From the NCBI GenBank assembly GCA_035578175.1, contig JAQMRL010000022.1:3170001-3234000 (forward strand): a stretch of 64,000 bases of DNA, read 5' to 3'. Below, piece after piece: positions 35,476-45,659 of this stretch. The notes beneath the pieces are model-generated. The model ran no database searches. It saw only the letters and a program-made list of their open reading frames with translations, and was not told where the DNA came from. How positions within the stretch are numbered: position 1 is the first letter of the stretch; the number at the start of each line of letters is the position of its first letter. Both the position numbers and the translations under genes were made by a program. The stretch is from Catonia carolina. Taxonomy: Eukaryota; Arthropoda; Insecta; Hemiptera; Achilidae.

Positions 35476-36434
35476 TTATTTTATTTACTTATGTTAAACG
35501 AAAATGTATCGTTAATTTTTTTATATTATGGAGAGTTAAAGAGTTTATTACAATTTATTGAAATGTTTAAAATTATGATTCAGCCTAGAAAACATTCGGG
35601 AAAGTATTAATTATACAATTTATACTCGAATTTCGAACACGTTAATTATGAAAGGTTAATAAAATCTTTAAAAAATTTTTTTATATTATCAGTTAATAAG
35701 AAGTGCAACGACTTATAAAATAAAAAATACTGTTTAACACTTTTTATACCTATCAGATAAATTCAGAGACAGTGTAGATGTTAAACCTATTCTAACCCTT
35801 ATTTAATGCTGACACGCTAAGATTGAATGAATTAATCTAATGTTAAGTAATGTGGTGTTCTTTGTCTGAGTTCCTTTAGATATATTGGTTAATTTATTGA
35901 TTTTACAGGAAAGTAAAGAGTTTAGATAGGTAGTAAATTAATAAAGATTCAAGAGTGGATGTAGCCACAAAGAATGGATAGCGCGAGAATGTAAGATACA
36001 AGTGCAGTAGAATAGAAATGGTTCATCCATTGTACGTATCCACACAAATTGAGCATTATATGTTCCGTATTTAAATGAGCTCACCTCCCACGAGGATATC
36101 GTTCTCGATGCATCCATATCTTTACGGGTATTCTAAAAATGCGTTGTCTCGGTTTCCACATCAGAAAACAGTACATATTATTTTACGTTCGCAAGAACAA
36201 ATATATATATGTATCTATACATATATCATTTTTTTCTATCAGGTGAACAATTTCAGTAAAAATGTTTTCGAGTAATAGTATTTCAGAATTATTTTTGTTT
36301 ACCAATATCTTCAGTACACAGCACTTTTTACATGTACAAAGTTCGGTTTCTGTAATATATAAAAAGTAATAGTAAAGTAATGATTGTAAGTAGCACAATT
36401 TATAAGTAATGATGAAATATTTGGTACCGGTTCG
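35476..36434. other. AT-rich stretch
   Basis: No supported gene. Confidence 0.4.
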
Positions 36435-36540
36435 TTTGTCCGTGTAATGACTTCAAGACCCTAGCCGAGAATAGAACCTGGAGTCTTATGCTTTGTAGTC
36501 CAGCACCCTGACTACTATAACACGAAGGTAGCCCCACCAA
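36435..36540 (-). mobile_element. tRNA-derived SINE head, minus strand
   Basis: In reverse it reads GTAGTCAGGGTGCTGGACTA, a tRNA-like A-box region, and CCAGGTTCTATTCTCGGCTA with the B box (36468-36482), then AGGGTCTTGAAGTCATTACA. Confidence 0.6.
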
Positions 36541-36989
36541 TTAGCAAACGCATCAACATTTGGACAAATTTGATTTTAGTTTCGTCAAGCAAGATCTAGA
36601 ACCTTCTGGTTAAATAATCTTCTAGAAATTTTTTACAATGTATTAAATGATATTCTTGAACATTAGACGTTACAAATACTTAACAGACGAGAATAAATTA
36701 TCATTACAAGAAAGAGAGTAGAAACACAAGTATGAGACATCATCTTATTACATATCACAAAATTCCACCAACATATTGGAAACACTGTAATTTACCAGCA
36801 CAGTCATGTACATATTAATTGACACCAGTATTTAAATTATCTGTGGAACTACTCACTACGTACCTACTGATTTAAAAATGGTATTCATTGGCAACAAATA
36901 TTTTACAAGCACATTAAAACAAAGGAACTGTGAAGCCATAATACAAAATAATAACTTCTGCATTCGCTCAAAAAGTGCGTCCAGCTTAT
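36541..36989. other. AT-rich stretch
   Basis: Nothing recognised. Confidence 0.4.
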
Positions 36990-37130
36990 CGGTGTGGTGT
37001 TAACCGCATCTGGCTTCTGTGCCCAAAGTCCAGGGTTAGGTTCCCAGTCAAATCTGACAGTTTTTCATTACTTGATTTCAGATCAAAAAAGTTTCGTAGT
37101 TTTGAACCAATAAGAAGGGCTGTTTGAAAC
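36990..37130 (+). mobile_element. tRNA-derived SINE head
   Basis: A-box-like TGGTGTTAACCGCATCTGGC and a B box GGGTTAGGTTCCC (37033-37045), followed by CAGTCAAATCTGACAGTTTT. The downstream words GCAGTTTTTCAT and ACAGTTTTTCAT are shared with the next SINE at 37254. Confidence 0.65.
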
Positions 37131-37253
37131 AAAAAATGGGTTTGTGTAATTGAACGAATCGTTTTTTTTTATAGCCTAGGTGTGCTTAACATGGGAAGGT
37201 TTTTCTGATCCCAAATTGAAACCCTAAGGTCTACACTAGTCTTATGACTGCTT

Positions 37254-37405
37254 AGCCTATTGTTCTAGAGGTAAAGACGGAAAACTTCTATGCCAAGGAT
37301 CCCGAGTTCGATTCCTGATCAGAACTTGCAGTTTTTCATCGCTCATTTTCATCTTTCACTCACGGTTTCCCTTAACCGTAATGTGCACAACTTTCGGAAT
37401 TTAAA
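37254..37405 (+). mobile_element. tRNA-derived SINE head
   Basis: A box TGTTCTAGAGGTAAAG (37261), B box GAGTTCGATTCC (37304-37315), and a body ending CCGTAATGTGCACAACTTTC. Same orientation as the copy 260 bp upstream. Confidence 0.68.
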
Positions 37406-40106
37406 ACAGAATAAACTTCCTTTTACATAGTCGGTCAGTTAGAAACCAACTTTTGTTTCGAACAACTGTTATGTACCCATTTTAAACACAATAGGGCTAA
37501 TAAATAATACTTAACATCCATTTTGAAATTAAACAATTTTACTTTAAATAAATAATAAAACCACATCATAACTTTAATAACAAGATAAGTAAAATGATCA
37601 AATCAAAAAAACTGGAGAAGTTTATTTGCTCGTATTAAATTAAGTCAGATTATCTTGTAAGGATATAATGGTTTGAGTTTTATAAAGTAAAAATGGTTAA
37701 AACCAAAGAATTCTTACATAATTTTTTCAAATAATGATTTCATCTTGATGAGAAGATATACAGTAAACAGTAAATTAAAAAAGTACGGTAAATTTTGGTT
37801 CTTTTTCGGTTCATTACACAAGATGAGTCTTAGCGGTAATTACTTGGGATCTGGTCGGGATTCTGATAGGATTCAACCTAAAGCTAAGACCGTAACTTCT
37901 ATTCTACCTAAAGTTGAACAAAAGTGATGTTTACATCGTTTGTAATTTACAGCCGACGCAGTAATCTTATCTTCACTGCGGGAAGCTGAACAATTCAATC
38001 TTTGGACAGTAAATAAAAAGAAAATTAGAGTCGTACTAATAATAAACCATCTTGTATAATAATTTTATGTTTTTCGAACGGTTAAAGTAACATCAATTAC
38101 TCATTCATAAAATATTCATATTAATTTTCAAATATTTATACGTTATAAAATAAATTATATTATTTAGCTTCATTAAATATCGTTTAACAGACCACCATAA
38201 ATCAATACCTTGACTAGAAGCGGTAAACCTTATGTACGCCTTAACTGGACGTCAATTTATAAGATGTTATAAAATACCAAATGAAATATTTTAATAACTT
38301 ACGGACACAAAGTCTAGAAATCGATAGCTGAATCTTATTTAACTGACGTCCATGGGTACTTATTTCTATCAAAAAGGTTTAAAACTAGTAAAATATTATC
38401 AAGGTATGTTATTTTTTAATAAATTCTCCGCAATATCACAAAAATTTAAGTTTTTAGGAATTTAAATTGCAAAAATATTATCTGATTAACAAGAAACACA
38501 AAACATCACATATGATGTTTTATGTGTACGTACAATTTTTTTACCCTTAATGTATGTACTTTGCAATCGTCTTTATAATGCCTACAAATGCCTTGACCAG
38601 GGCGTAGGTAACGATATAACGTGAAATATAGATGAATAAATATCAGGTCTGACTACGAATTAAACAAAAATCGGACCCTAGAATTTTCTATTGACAACAC
38701 ATATCTATTTCTAATTACAAATGAAAAATACGATACATGGCACGATAATGCTGTGAAATTGCATGGTTTAATCCAAAAATCATTTCCCTACCTTTACGTG
38801 GAGCCAAAATACACTTTTTTTTTTAAAAAATGGCCGGTATTTTAAAATGGAACATCAGACTTGTATCTTAAAATGATCGACAGAGAAAACTCTGATCTTC
38901 AACGTACTTAAACGCCGTTCTTTTGTGAAAAGCCTTGATGGAGTAACGGACGTTTAAAAACCACACTAACGGAAAAATCTGAGTACTCTTTATGCGTAAA
39001 TTGCTGCATCTCCAACTAGTTTCAAAATAAAATAATGTACGTCAAACCAATCAACGCAGGAAATAACAGGCTTTAATTTAGTATAGTGTTCAAATATATT
39101 CGTTAAGGTTTTTTTTAGATAAAGCTCTTCAAACGAGTGCGGAGCACAGGTGAAATGCCATGCCTCTAAGTGCGTGCCATGTAGCATGGTACATCGCATG
39201 CGACATCGCACGAGTGTGGACATAGCTATTCACTTGTTGTTAGTATTATTTTATAAAAAAAAATAGTTTTGGTTAAAACGTATAAAAAATATACGGGTAT
39301 GCTTATTTAAAATAAATAAATAAAAATACAAAAAAATTTATTTAAACTATTAATGTCACTGAGAGAATTCTATCGAGTGTGTAACAATAGATGACTGGCG
39401 ACATGATTTGGTGGTTAATGTCAAGAAATGTGAGAAACAAAAATAAATAACATATAAATTTCAAAAGAAAGAAAGTGTGATAATGTGAATTGTTATGTGT
39501 TAGTGCGATCAAGAGAGAGAGAGAGAAAGATAATATGAGCTTGAAGAAATATATAAATGGTGTTAAGGAGTGAGAAGATGTTAGAAATGTAAAGAACGGA
39601 TAAGAAAGAGGGTGAAGCGTAGGAGACAGTGGTTAGTTTTCTTTTGGTGTCTGATAGAGGCCCCAATGATAACTGATTACCTCATTACTTCCATTGATTA
39701 GACCTCTTCTCCTCTCAGACACTCACATAAATTAAATTCTCTCTCGGTTAGAGACTACTCAGAGACCTTTTCAGCTTCTAGAGCCTCCGAACACAATCTC
39801 CTTCTTTTACTAATGAGTCAGGAAGGATGAATTTAACCAAGTTTTATACCCTTTTATATATAATTAAAGTACTATTGGTGTAATCATTTATTCGAAACGT
39901 AAATACTGTTCACTAACTAGTCTTAAGTATAGATTATCAACTAACACTAGTGTTCTTCAGAAAGATAAAGATATCGATTATGTTTATGTTTTCTAAATGT
40001 CAAAACAAGTAATTTTAGTAATACGTATTCTACAGGGCTCTGCTCCCTGAATCGTCATGACCTTGCTTACAACTTAATACTACAATCTAAATAAATTATT
40101 TTCTTA
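37406..40106. other. Unassigned stretch
   Basis: No supported gene. A 77-codon minus frame (38990-39223) sits in a locally GC-richer patch (39120-39230) but matches no family I know. 39500-39530 is a GA-rich simple repeat. Confidence 0.4.
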
Positions 40107-40109
40107 TAA

Positions 40110-41035
40110 TTTTTTTCCTGACATCAAATAATATTTACAATCAATTTAAAAACAAAAACTATAAGTAAATCACATGAAAGTGTGTAAACTTTTTCTGACA
40201 TCAAAGAATATGTCATCAAATCATATGACATCAAAGAATCAGTTTAAAAACAAAAACTATAAGTAAATCACGTGAAAGTGTTCACACGACGAAGACAATG
40301 CAAAATTATTTATAATTTTTGAAAACATTAATTAGATAAAAGATGAATAACAGTAATAGAAAAGGTAACAAAATTAACACCGGTGATAGTAGAAAGCGTA
40401 GAGGAAGAAGATGATGTTGATGTTGATATGGACGTCAACTATTTACATTGTAGGTTAGTCGGTAAATCTAAACGGAAGATCAAGCAATTTTATTCATTTT
40501 AGTCGTGTTACGTCTTCGCTGTTATCAAGTAAATTAAGCGCCAAATTTAAACAGGCTTTAATTTAGTTACCTGAAAGAATTCAGGTGATCTGCTAATTTT
40601 TCTTGATATTTAGAACTCAGCTGAATAACTTCTTCTTTCACGGTGTTGCCACGTAAGTCCTTACGAAACGCATCATTTGTCACATACCATGGAATATTTG
40701 TTATAATCCGTAAAACATTTGACTGGATTCGTTGGATGATTCGATTTCGCAGCTGATCCTCAAAGCGGTAACCGATAAGTCCACAGCGGTTTCAGTATTG
40801 ATTTGTACCGTAGGAGATTGCTCTCTAATGACAGCTGTGAATGTTGGTTCATCATCCAATTCACTCTCACCTTCAATGGTAGTCTTTTGTGTGTGTTCTA
40901 AATAAGTTTGGACTAGGTACGGCGTCGATCTAAGTGCATTTCCAAAAATTTCACACCATCTGACTGAAGAACTGGTCTTCCATTTCTTCGTATCGGTGGA
41001 CATGTGTCTTTCCTCGAAGTAATACTTTCCTCTTT
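40110..41035 (-). pseudogene. Jockey-like ORF2 carboxyl half, decayed
   Basis: On the minus strand the order is RKDTCPP (about 41005), QSDGVKFLEMHLDRR (about 40950), QLSLESNLLRYKSILKPLWT (about 40830), then after a frame shift RIQSNVLRIITNIPWYVTND, FRKDLRGNTVKEEVIQLSSK, and the end LLDLPFRFTD with stop at 40455-40457. The 3' UTR runs down to a T run at 40110-40116 and contains an internal ~110-bp duplication (ACAAAAACTATAAGTAAATC twice). The same subfamily occurs at 47131-47965. Stops and frameshifts make it non-coding. Confidence 0.85.
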
Positions 41036-41115
41036 CTTATCATTAAAACTAGATTTATCGGAAGTGAGAAAATTATTATTATTGGAATTATATTATATTT
41101 ATTATTGAAAATTAT

Positions 41116-41536
41116 TATAATTATTATTGGGGGTGTAAGGTACGTGATGCGTCATACATAGCCTCTCCATATTAATGCCAACCTCACCTGCTCGCTGGTG
41201 CACCCTGCTTTTACTGACGAGGAAATGGCGACCGAGTGTTTGCCGGGATAAGCAAGCAAACTCTGTGGGCTTTGTGCCAACAGACCAGGGCACTCTTTTG
41301 TCCTGGAGTTGGGAAACTGGCTCCTTAAGGCGGAGGAACCGCATTGCGGTCAACGGCATAAGGATGGTGGAAGAGTTTTGGACAAACCACCACATTAAAG
41401 ATCCCTTAGGGATAAGTCCTAGTAATCAAAAATGGCTATGCTTGCAGCGAAATTGGTATCCAGAGTAAGTCCCTCAATCGGTTCTCCGGGAGGGACAGTT
41501 ACAAGCGCAGAAATTAAAAGATTACGACAACGTTAG
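41116..41536 (+). promoter_or_regulatory. Putative 5' leader of the RTE element
   Basis: A GC-richer segment joined directly to the endonuclease region. RTE elements carry their promoter in the 5' end, so promoter activity is expected here but no core motif was identified. Frames within it (41175-41468 plus, 41102-41395 minus) have no recognised product. Confidence 0.45.
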
Positions 41537-41608
41537 AGTTTAAGAATTGGAACATGGAATGTAACAACTTTAAGCCAGGCAGGTAAAATACATAACGCGA
41601 TTTAAGAA

Positions 41609-42181
41609 ATGGCACGTATGAAAATTGATATACTGGGCATATGTGAAATGAGGTGGCCGGGAACAGGATCCATCAACATTCAGGAACATCAGGTTTATTA
41701 CTCAGGCACGGTTAATGATAGGCATGAAAGGGGAGTCGGAGTTATATTGACAAAGAAAATGGCTCAATGTGTGACTAACTTTATACCGGTTTCGGATCGA
41801 GTTATGCTACTGCAGATGAGAGCTAGACCAGTGAACATTAACATCGTTCAAGTATATGCTCCCACAGCAGACAAGAAGGATGAAGAAGTTTTTGATCTTT
41901 ACCAGAGCATAAATGAAGTTATGAGGAAGCTCAGAAAAGAGGATGTTACCATCGTTATGGGAGATTTTAATGCAAAATCAGGAGCTGGAAAAACATCGGA
42001 TTGTGTGGGTCCTTTCGGTTTGGGAGAACGAAATCCTCGCGGTGATGAACTGGAAACATTTGCCGATACTCATCAGTTGGTAGTCATGAATACTTGGTTT
42101 AGACAACCACCTCGAAAGCTCTACACCTGGAAATCACCCATGGATAAACCTGGTGAAATTATAAGAAATCAAATTGATTAA
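41609..42181 (+). CDS. RTE endonuclease domain (first open segment)
   Basis: An apurinic/apyrimidinic-type endonuclease that would nick the target. Upstream, in the same frame, lies the nuclease start RIGTWNVTTLSQAGK, cut off by TAA at 41603-41605; a further in-frame TAG is at 41534-41536. Within this 190-residue segment are DILGICEMRWPGTG with the catalytic Glu, VNIVQVYAPT split as NINIVQVYAPT, MGDFNAKSG with catalytic Asp and Asn, and the end PGEIIRNQID. TAA (42179-42181) follows where relatives read Tyr (QIDYIMV), and the frame reopens at once as IMVNKRYRNS. The Met at 41609 is internal to the domain, so this is a fragment of a broken gene. Confidence 0.82.
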   Translation: MARMKIDILGICEMRWPGTGSINIQEHQVYYSGTVNDRHERGVGVILTKKMAQCVTNFIPVSDRVMLLQMRARPVNINIVQVYAPTADKKDEEVFDLYQSINEVMRKLRKEDVTIVMGDFNAKSGAGKTSDCVGPFGLGERNPRGDELETFADTHQLVVMNTWFRQPPRKLYTWKSPMDKPGEIIRNQID

Positions 42182-42184
42182 ATC

Positions 42185-44374
42185 ATGGTGAATAAGAGAT
42201 ACAGGAATAGTTGCACTAGTGTCAAAACTTACCCAGGAGCAGATATACAGTCAAGCCATGTCCCATTAATAGGTACTTTCAGGGTTAAAATGAAAATGTC
42301 ACCTAAAAAACAGCAGACTTATGGCATGAGAAAATTTAAAGACGAAAATATCAGACTAGAAATAGGATCAGCCCTAAAGGACAAAATGGTCAACAGTATG
42401 CAAACGGGTAACATAGAGTCGGCACTGGCTAATTTTCAAAAAGCGACAACCGAGATTAAAGAGGAATATCTGAAGCCTGATCAAAGAATGAGAAAATCGT
42501 GGATGACAAATGAGATCTTGGAACTGATGGAACAGCGAAGAAGGCAGATGGGCAACATTACGCAGTATAAAGTGTTGCATAATACCATCAGAAGGAAAAT
42601 CAGGGAAGTAAAAGAGAAGAAAAGACAGGAACAATGCATGGAAGTTGAGCATTATCAGAGCCGATATGACGATTTCAATGTGCACCGAAAAGTCAGGGAA
42701 ATAACTGGGAAACTTGGTAAAAAGAGATGGGGAAAACTGATGGATGAAGACGGTAACTTGGTGGTCAGTAAAGATGAGCAAAAGGATGTATGGAGAAAAT
42801 ATCTAGAAAAGCTGTTCTATGATGCTAGAGAGAGGCAAGAACCCATCATAACAAATAATGAAGGACCACGTATCTTAAAGGAGGAAATTGAACTGGCAAT
42901 TAGGCAGATAAAGGAGGGGGAAAAAGTTGGATTAGACCAAATACAAGCTGAATTTTTCAAATTGCTTGATGTAGAACAACTGCAATGGCTCACAGCAATA
43001 TTCAATTCCATCTATGAATCGAGTCAAATTCCCTCCGAATGGTTGAAGTCGGAATTCGTAGCCTTACCAAAGAAACCAGGGGCAAAAGTATGCGGAGATT
43101 ATCGTACCATAAGTTTAATGAGTCACATGTTGAAGCTCTTCCTCAAAGTTATTCACAGAAGAATATACCGTTTGTGCGAAAGAGAAATAGCCCCGAATCA
43201 GTTTGGGTTTCGCAATGCAGTCGGAACACGAGAGGCGCTATTAAGTGTTCAGGTCCTGTTTCAAAATTGCAGGGATGTCAGTTGTGATGTGTTTGCATGT
43301 TTAATTGATTACCAGAAGGCCTTTGACCGTGTCAAACATGGGAAAATGATTGAAATATTGAAACAGGCAGGAATCGATGGAAGAGATCTCAAAATAATAT
43401 CAAATCTGTATTGGAATCAAACGGCCATATTGAGGGTTGATGGCGAGCATACAGATGAAGTGGAAATCCTGCGAGGGGTTAGACAGGGGTGCATATTATC
43501 ACCAATATTATTCAACCTGTACTCCGAACACATCTTTCTAGAGGCTCTACAAAACTTAGAGGAGGGTATTTTAGTTAATGGACTCAGGCCTAACAACCTG
43601 CGGTATGCGGATGATACAATTGTTTTTGCGGATTCAGTAGAAGGACTGCAGACGCTCATGAACAGAATCCAAGAAACAAGCAGCATATATGGACTTGACA
43701 TAAACACCTCCAAAACTAAATTCATGGTAGTTAGCAAAAAACAAATTAGGGGTGCTAACCTGTATATAAATCAAGAAAGAATTGTAAGAGTCTCTAAGTA
43801 CGAATACCTCGGAACAGTCATTAATAAGGCATGGGATAACTCACAGGAGATCAAGAGTCGCATTGGTAGGGCTAGGAACATCTTTAGCTCTATGGGTGCG
43901 GCTTTCAAAAGTCATGATCTTACTTTGGGGACCAAACTGAGACTTCTGAGGTGCTATGTTTTTTCTGTCTTGCTGTATGGAGTGGAGTCCTGGACTCTAA
44001 CAAAAGAAACGACCAACCGACTAGAAGCCTTCGAACTCTGGCTCTACAGAAGGATTCTGAAAATACCATGGACCCATAAAGTGACCAACGTTGAAGTTCT
44101 GCAAAGAATGAAGAAAACCACAGAACTTGTTAATATTGTGAAAGCAAGGAAGCTGCAATATTTGGGTCATATCATGAGGAATTCGCAACGTTATGAACTG
44201 TTACAACGCATCCTGCAGGGAAAGATAGATAGCAAGAGGAAGCCCGGTAGGAGAAGAATATCCTGGCTTGGGAACTTGCGAACCTGGTTTGGTAGGAGCT
44301 CCATGCAATTGTTCCGGTTGGCAGCGGATAAAGTCAAAATAGCCATGATGGTCGCCCACATCCGTAGCGGATAG
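42185..44374 (+). CDS. RTE reverse transcriptase (second open segment)
   Basis: 729 residues in the same frame as the preceding segment. Residues 1-40 finish the endonuclease (MVNKRYRNSC, SSHVPLIGTF, equivalent to the usual SDH motif). A Lys/Arg-rich linker follows, then RT: LDQIQAEFFKLL, FVALPKKPGAKVCGDYRTIS, PNQFGFRNAVGTREAL, CLIDYQKAFDRVKHGKM with a catalytic Asp, GVRQGCILSPILFNLYSE and the YADD site at residues 474-477 (bases 43604-43615). The end has GRRRISWLGNLRTWFG and stops at 44372-44374, 20 bases before the tail. No frame damage is visible. As a stand-alone protein it would lack most of the endonuclease. Confidence 0.88.
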   Translation: MVNKRYRNSCTSVKTYPGADIQSSHVPLIGTFRVKMKMSPKKQQTYGMRKFKDENIRLEIGSALKDKMVNSMQTGNIESALANFQKATTEIKEEYLKPDQRMRKSWMTNEILELMEQRRRQMGNITQYKVLHNTIRRKIREVKEKKRQEQCMEVEHYQSRYDDFNVHRKVREITGKLGKKRWGKLMDEDGNLVVSKDEQKDVWRKYLEKLFYDARERQEPIITNNEGPRILKEEIELAIRQIKEGEKVGLDQIQAEFFKLLDVEQLQWLTAIFNSIYESSQIPSEWLKSEFVALPKKPGAKVCGDYRTISLMSHMLKLFLKVIHRRIYRLCEREIAPNQFGFRNAVGTREALLSVQVLFQNCRDVSCDVFACLIDYQKAFDRVKHGKMIEILKQAGIDGRDLKIISNLYWNQTAILRVDGEHTDEVEILRGVRQGCILSPILFNLYSEHIFLEALQNLEEGILVNGLRPNNLRYADDTIVFADSVEGLQTLMNRIQETSSIYGLDINTSKTKFMVVSKKQIRGANLYINQERIVRVSKYEYLGTVINKAWDNSQEIKSRIGRARNIFSSMGAAFKSHDLTLGTKLRLLRCYVFSVLLYGVESWTLTKETTNRLEAFELWLYRRILKIPWTHKVTNVEVLQRMKKTTELVNIVKARKLQYLGHIMRNSQRYELLQRILQGKIDSKRKPGRRRISWLGNLRTWFGRSSMQLFRLAADKVKIAMMVAHIRSG

Positions 44375-44381
44375 GCACTCA

Positions 44382-44393
44382 AAGAAGAAGAAG
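44382..44393 (+). repeat. GAA-repeat tail of the RTE element
   Basis: AAGAAGAAGAAG closes the element; the relative at 395-850 ends the same way. RTE elements commonly end in short tandem repeats instead of poly-A. Confidence 0.7.
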
Positions 44394-44433
44394 AGAAAAT
44401 TATAAAAAAATTAATTGAAACAACATAGAAACC

Positions 44434-44600
44434 ACTGGGTTGGTCGAGTGGTAAAGTTGTTGCCGCAAGTCAGCTGTTTAACAGCTGATTTTTGGAGACG
44501 AAGGTTCGTTGGTTCAAATCTTAGTAAAGGAAGTTACTTTTATACGGATTTGAATACTGGACAGTGGTTACCGGTGTATTTATAATCCGGACCACTGGTA
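44434..44600 (+). mobile_element. tRNA-derived SINE1 head
   Basis: Clear pol III promoter: A box TTGGTCGAGTGGTAAAG (44440-44456) and B box GGTTCAAATCTT (44511-44522). Then GTAAAGGAAGTTACTTTTAT and GGATTTGAATACTGGACAGT, as in the copy at 45035-45352. Homology stops after GTGTA near 44580. Confidence 0.85.
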
Positions 44601-44872
44601 CCACACAATAACTTCACCAAATATTTAATACTGTTTAGTAATACCAAGTACTGTGAAAAGAGAATTATGCGTATATTTGCATCACAAATAGAATTTGAAT
44701 AAATTAATTATATTCAGATTTTTTTAAATTATGAAAAAAGAATTTCATCAAATTAGAAAAAACCTTGTGTTAAGAATTAGAAGAAGATTTGCTTGTTCAA
44801 AAAAAGTACGGCTCTAAGTGTGATAGTTCTAGAGATATCTGCTCCCAAATCAACATTATGTAACATAGGCTT
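44601..44872. other. AT-rich segment between two SINE1 pieces
   Basis: Separates a SINE1 head from a SINE1 body in the same orientation, at about the point where homology of each piece ends. It could be an insertion within one SINE or host DNA between two truncated copies. Confidence 0.4.
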
Positions 44873-45030
44873 TCGGACTGCTCTTAATTAACCATACTCT
44901 CCCAGGAATGGTCAGCCTGAGTCTGTACATGTAAGACCATACCTCATTAACATGTATATCATCCCCAACTCATCGAGTCATAAGATTGCTTATTTCTTAA
45001 ATTGAACAAATTCCAACGTACACTCATTGG
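44873..45030 (+). mobile_element. SINE1 body, 5' part absent
   Basis: CTTAATTAACCATACTCTC, GGAATGGTCAGCCTGAGTCT and CTCATCGAGTCATAAGATTG follow the family order up to the AACAAATTCCAACGTACA end. Confidence 0.75.
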
Positions 45031-45034
45031 AAAT

Positions 45035-45352
45035 GTTTTTAAAATTCATAATGTGTAAAGGTTGCAATCTGTTGAATTTAAGATCAATACGCAATCCTAT
45101 GACCATCAATGAGATGAGAGTGATATGTAAATGAGATGTTGTCTTGTACAGACTCAGACCGACTATTCTTGACAGTGTATGGTTAATTAAACCTCAACCA
45201 TCAAAGTACACTGGTAACCACTGTCCAGTATTAAAATCCGTACAAAAGTAACTACCTTTACTAGTATTTAAACCACGTAAAAATCGTCTCCAAAATCAGA
45301 TGTTACACGGCTGATTCGCGGCGTCGACTTTACTCCCAGACCAGTCCTGCGG
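45035..45352 (-). mobile_element. Full-length tRNA-derived SINE1, minus strand
   Basis: Best complete copy. In reverse it has an A-box region GGACTGGTCTGGGAGTAAAG, a B-box-like GGTTTAAATACT, the body CAGTGGTTACCAGTGTACTT, TTTAATTAACCATACACTGT, AGTCGGTCTGAGTCTGTACA, and the end CAACAGATTGCAACCTTTAC. About 320 bp. Confidence 0.85.
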
Positions 45353-45659
45353 GTTTAAAAAAATAATATAGAAAACGGTTTCTATAGGTTTCCCTTCGAA
45401 CTACAAAATGAAATTTACGCAAATGAAAAAATGAAAGCACTTTAAAAAAATTAATCGGTTTAACAATATAGGTTTATCGATGAGGAAGTTAACATTTTTC
45501 AAAAAAAATCAGATTATAAAATAACAGGACAATTAATTGAAATTTCCTCTTAGTAATAACTTCCGATTGAGAATACAAAACAATTATTACTTCTTAATAA
45601 TAAATATTTAAGTTTATAAAGACAAGCTCATGGTTTCTGGTACCCTACACAACTTATTT
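45353..45659. other. AT-rich stretch
   Basis: Nothing recognised. Confidence 0.4.

Larger units (their letters stand above)
41107..44394 (+). mobile_element. RTE-clade non-LTR retrotransposon, near full length
   Basis: It comprises a 5' leader of about 400 bases, clearly less AT-rich than the flanks, one endonuclease-RT reading frame interrupted only by stop codons, and an end just after the stop with a GAA-repeat tail (44382-44393). A short GAAAATTAT at 41107-41115 recurs at 44395-44403 and may be the target duplication, though in such AT-rich sequence this could be chance. A decayed relative with the same 3' end lies at 395-850. Confidence 0.9.

Noticed and set aside
38990..39223. 77-codon minus-strand frame in a GC-richer patch (HLEAWHFTCAPHSFEELYL)
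   Set aside because: The composition is a little gene-like, but there is no start context, splice pattern or known motif that supports a call.
42374..42781. 135-codon minus-strand frame, and other frames antisense to the RTE element
   Set aside because: Shadow of the RT frame on the opposite strand.
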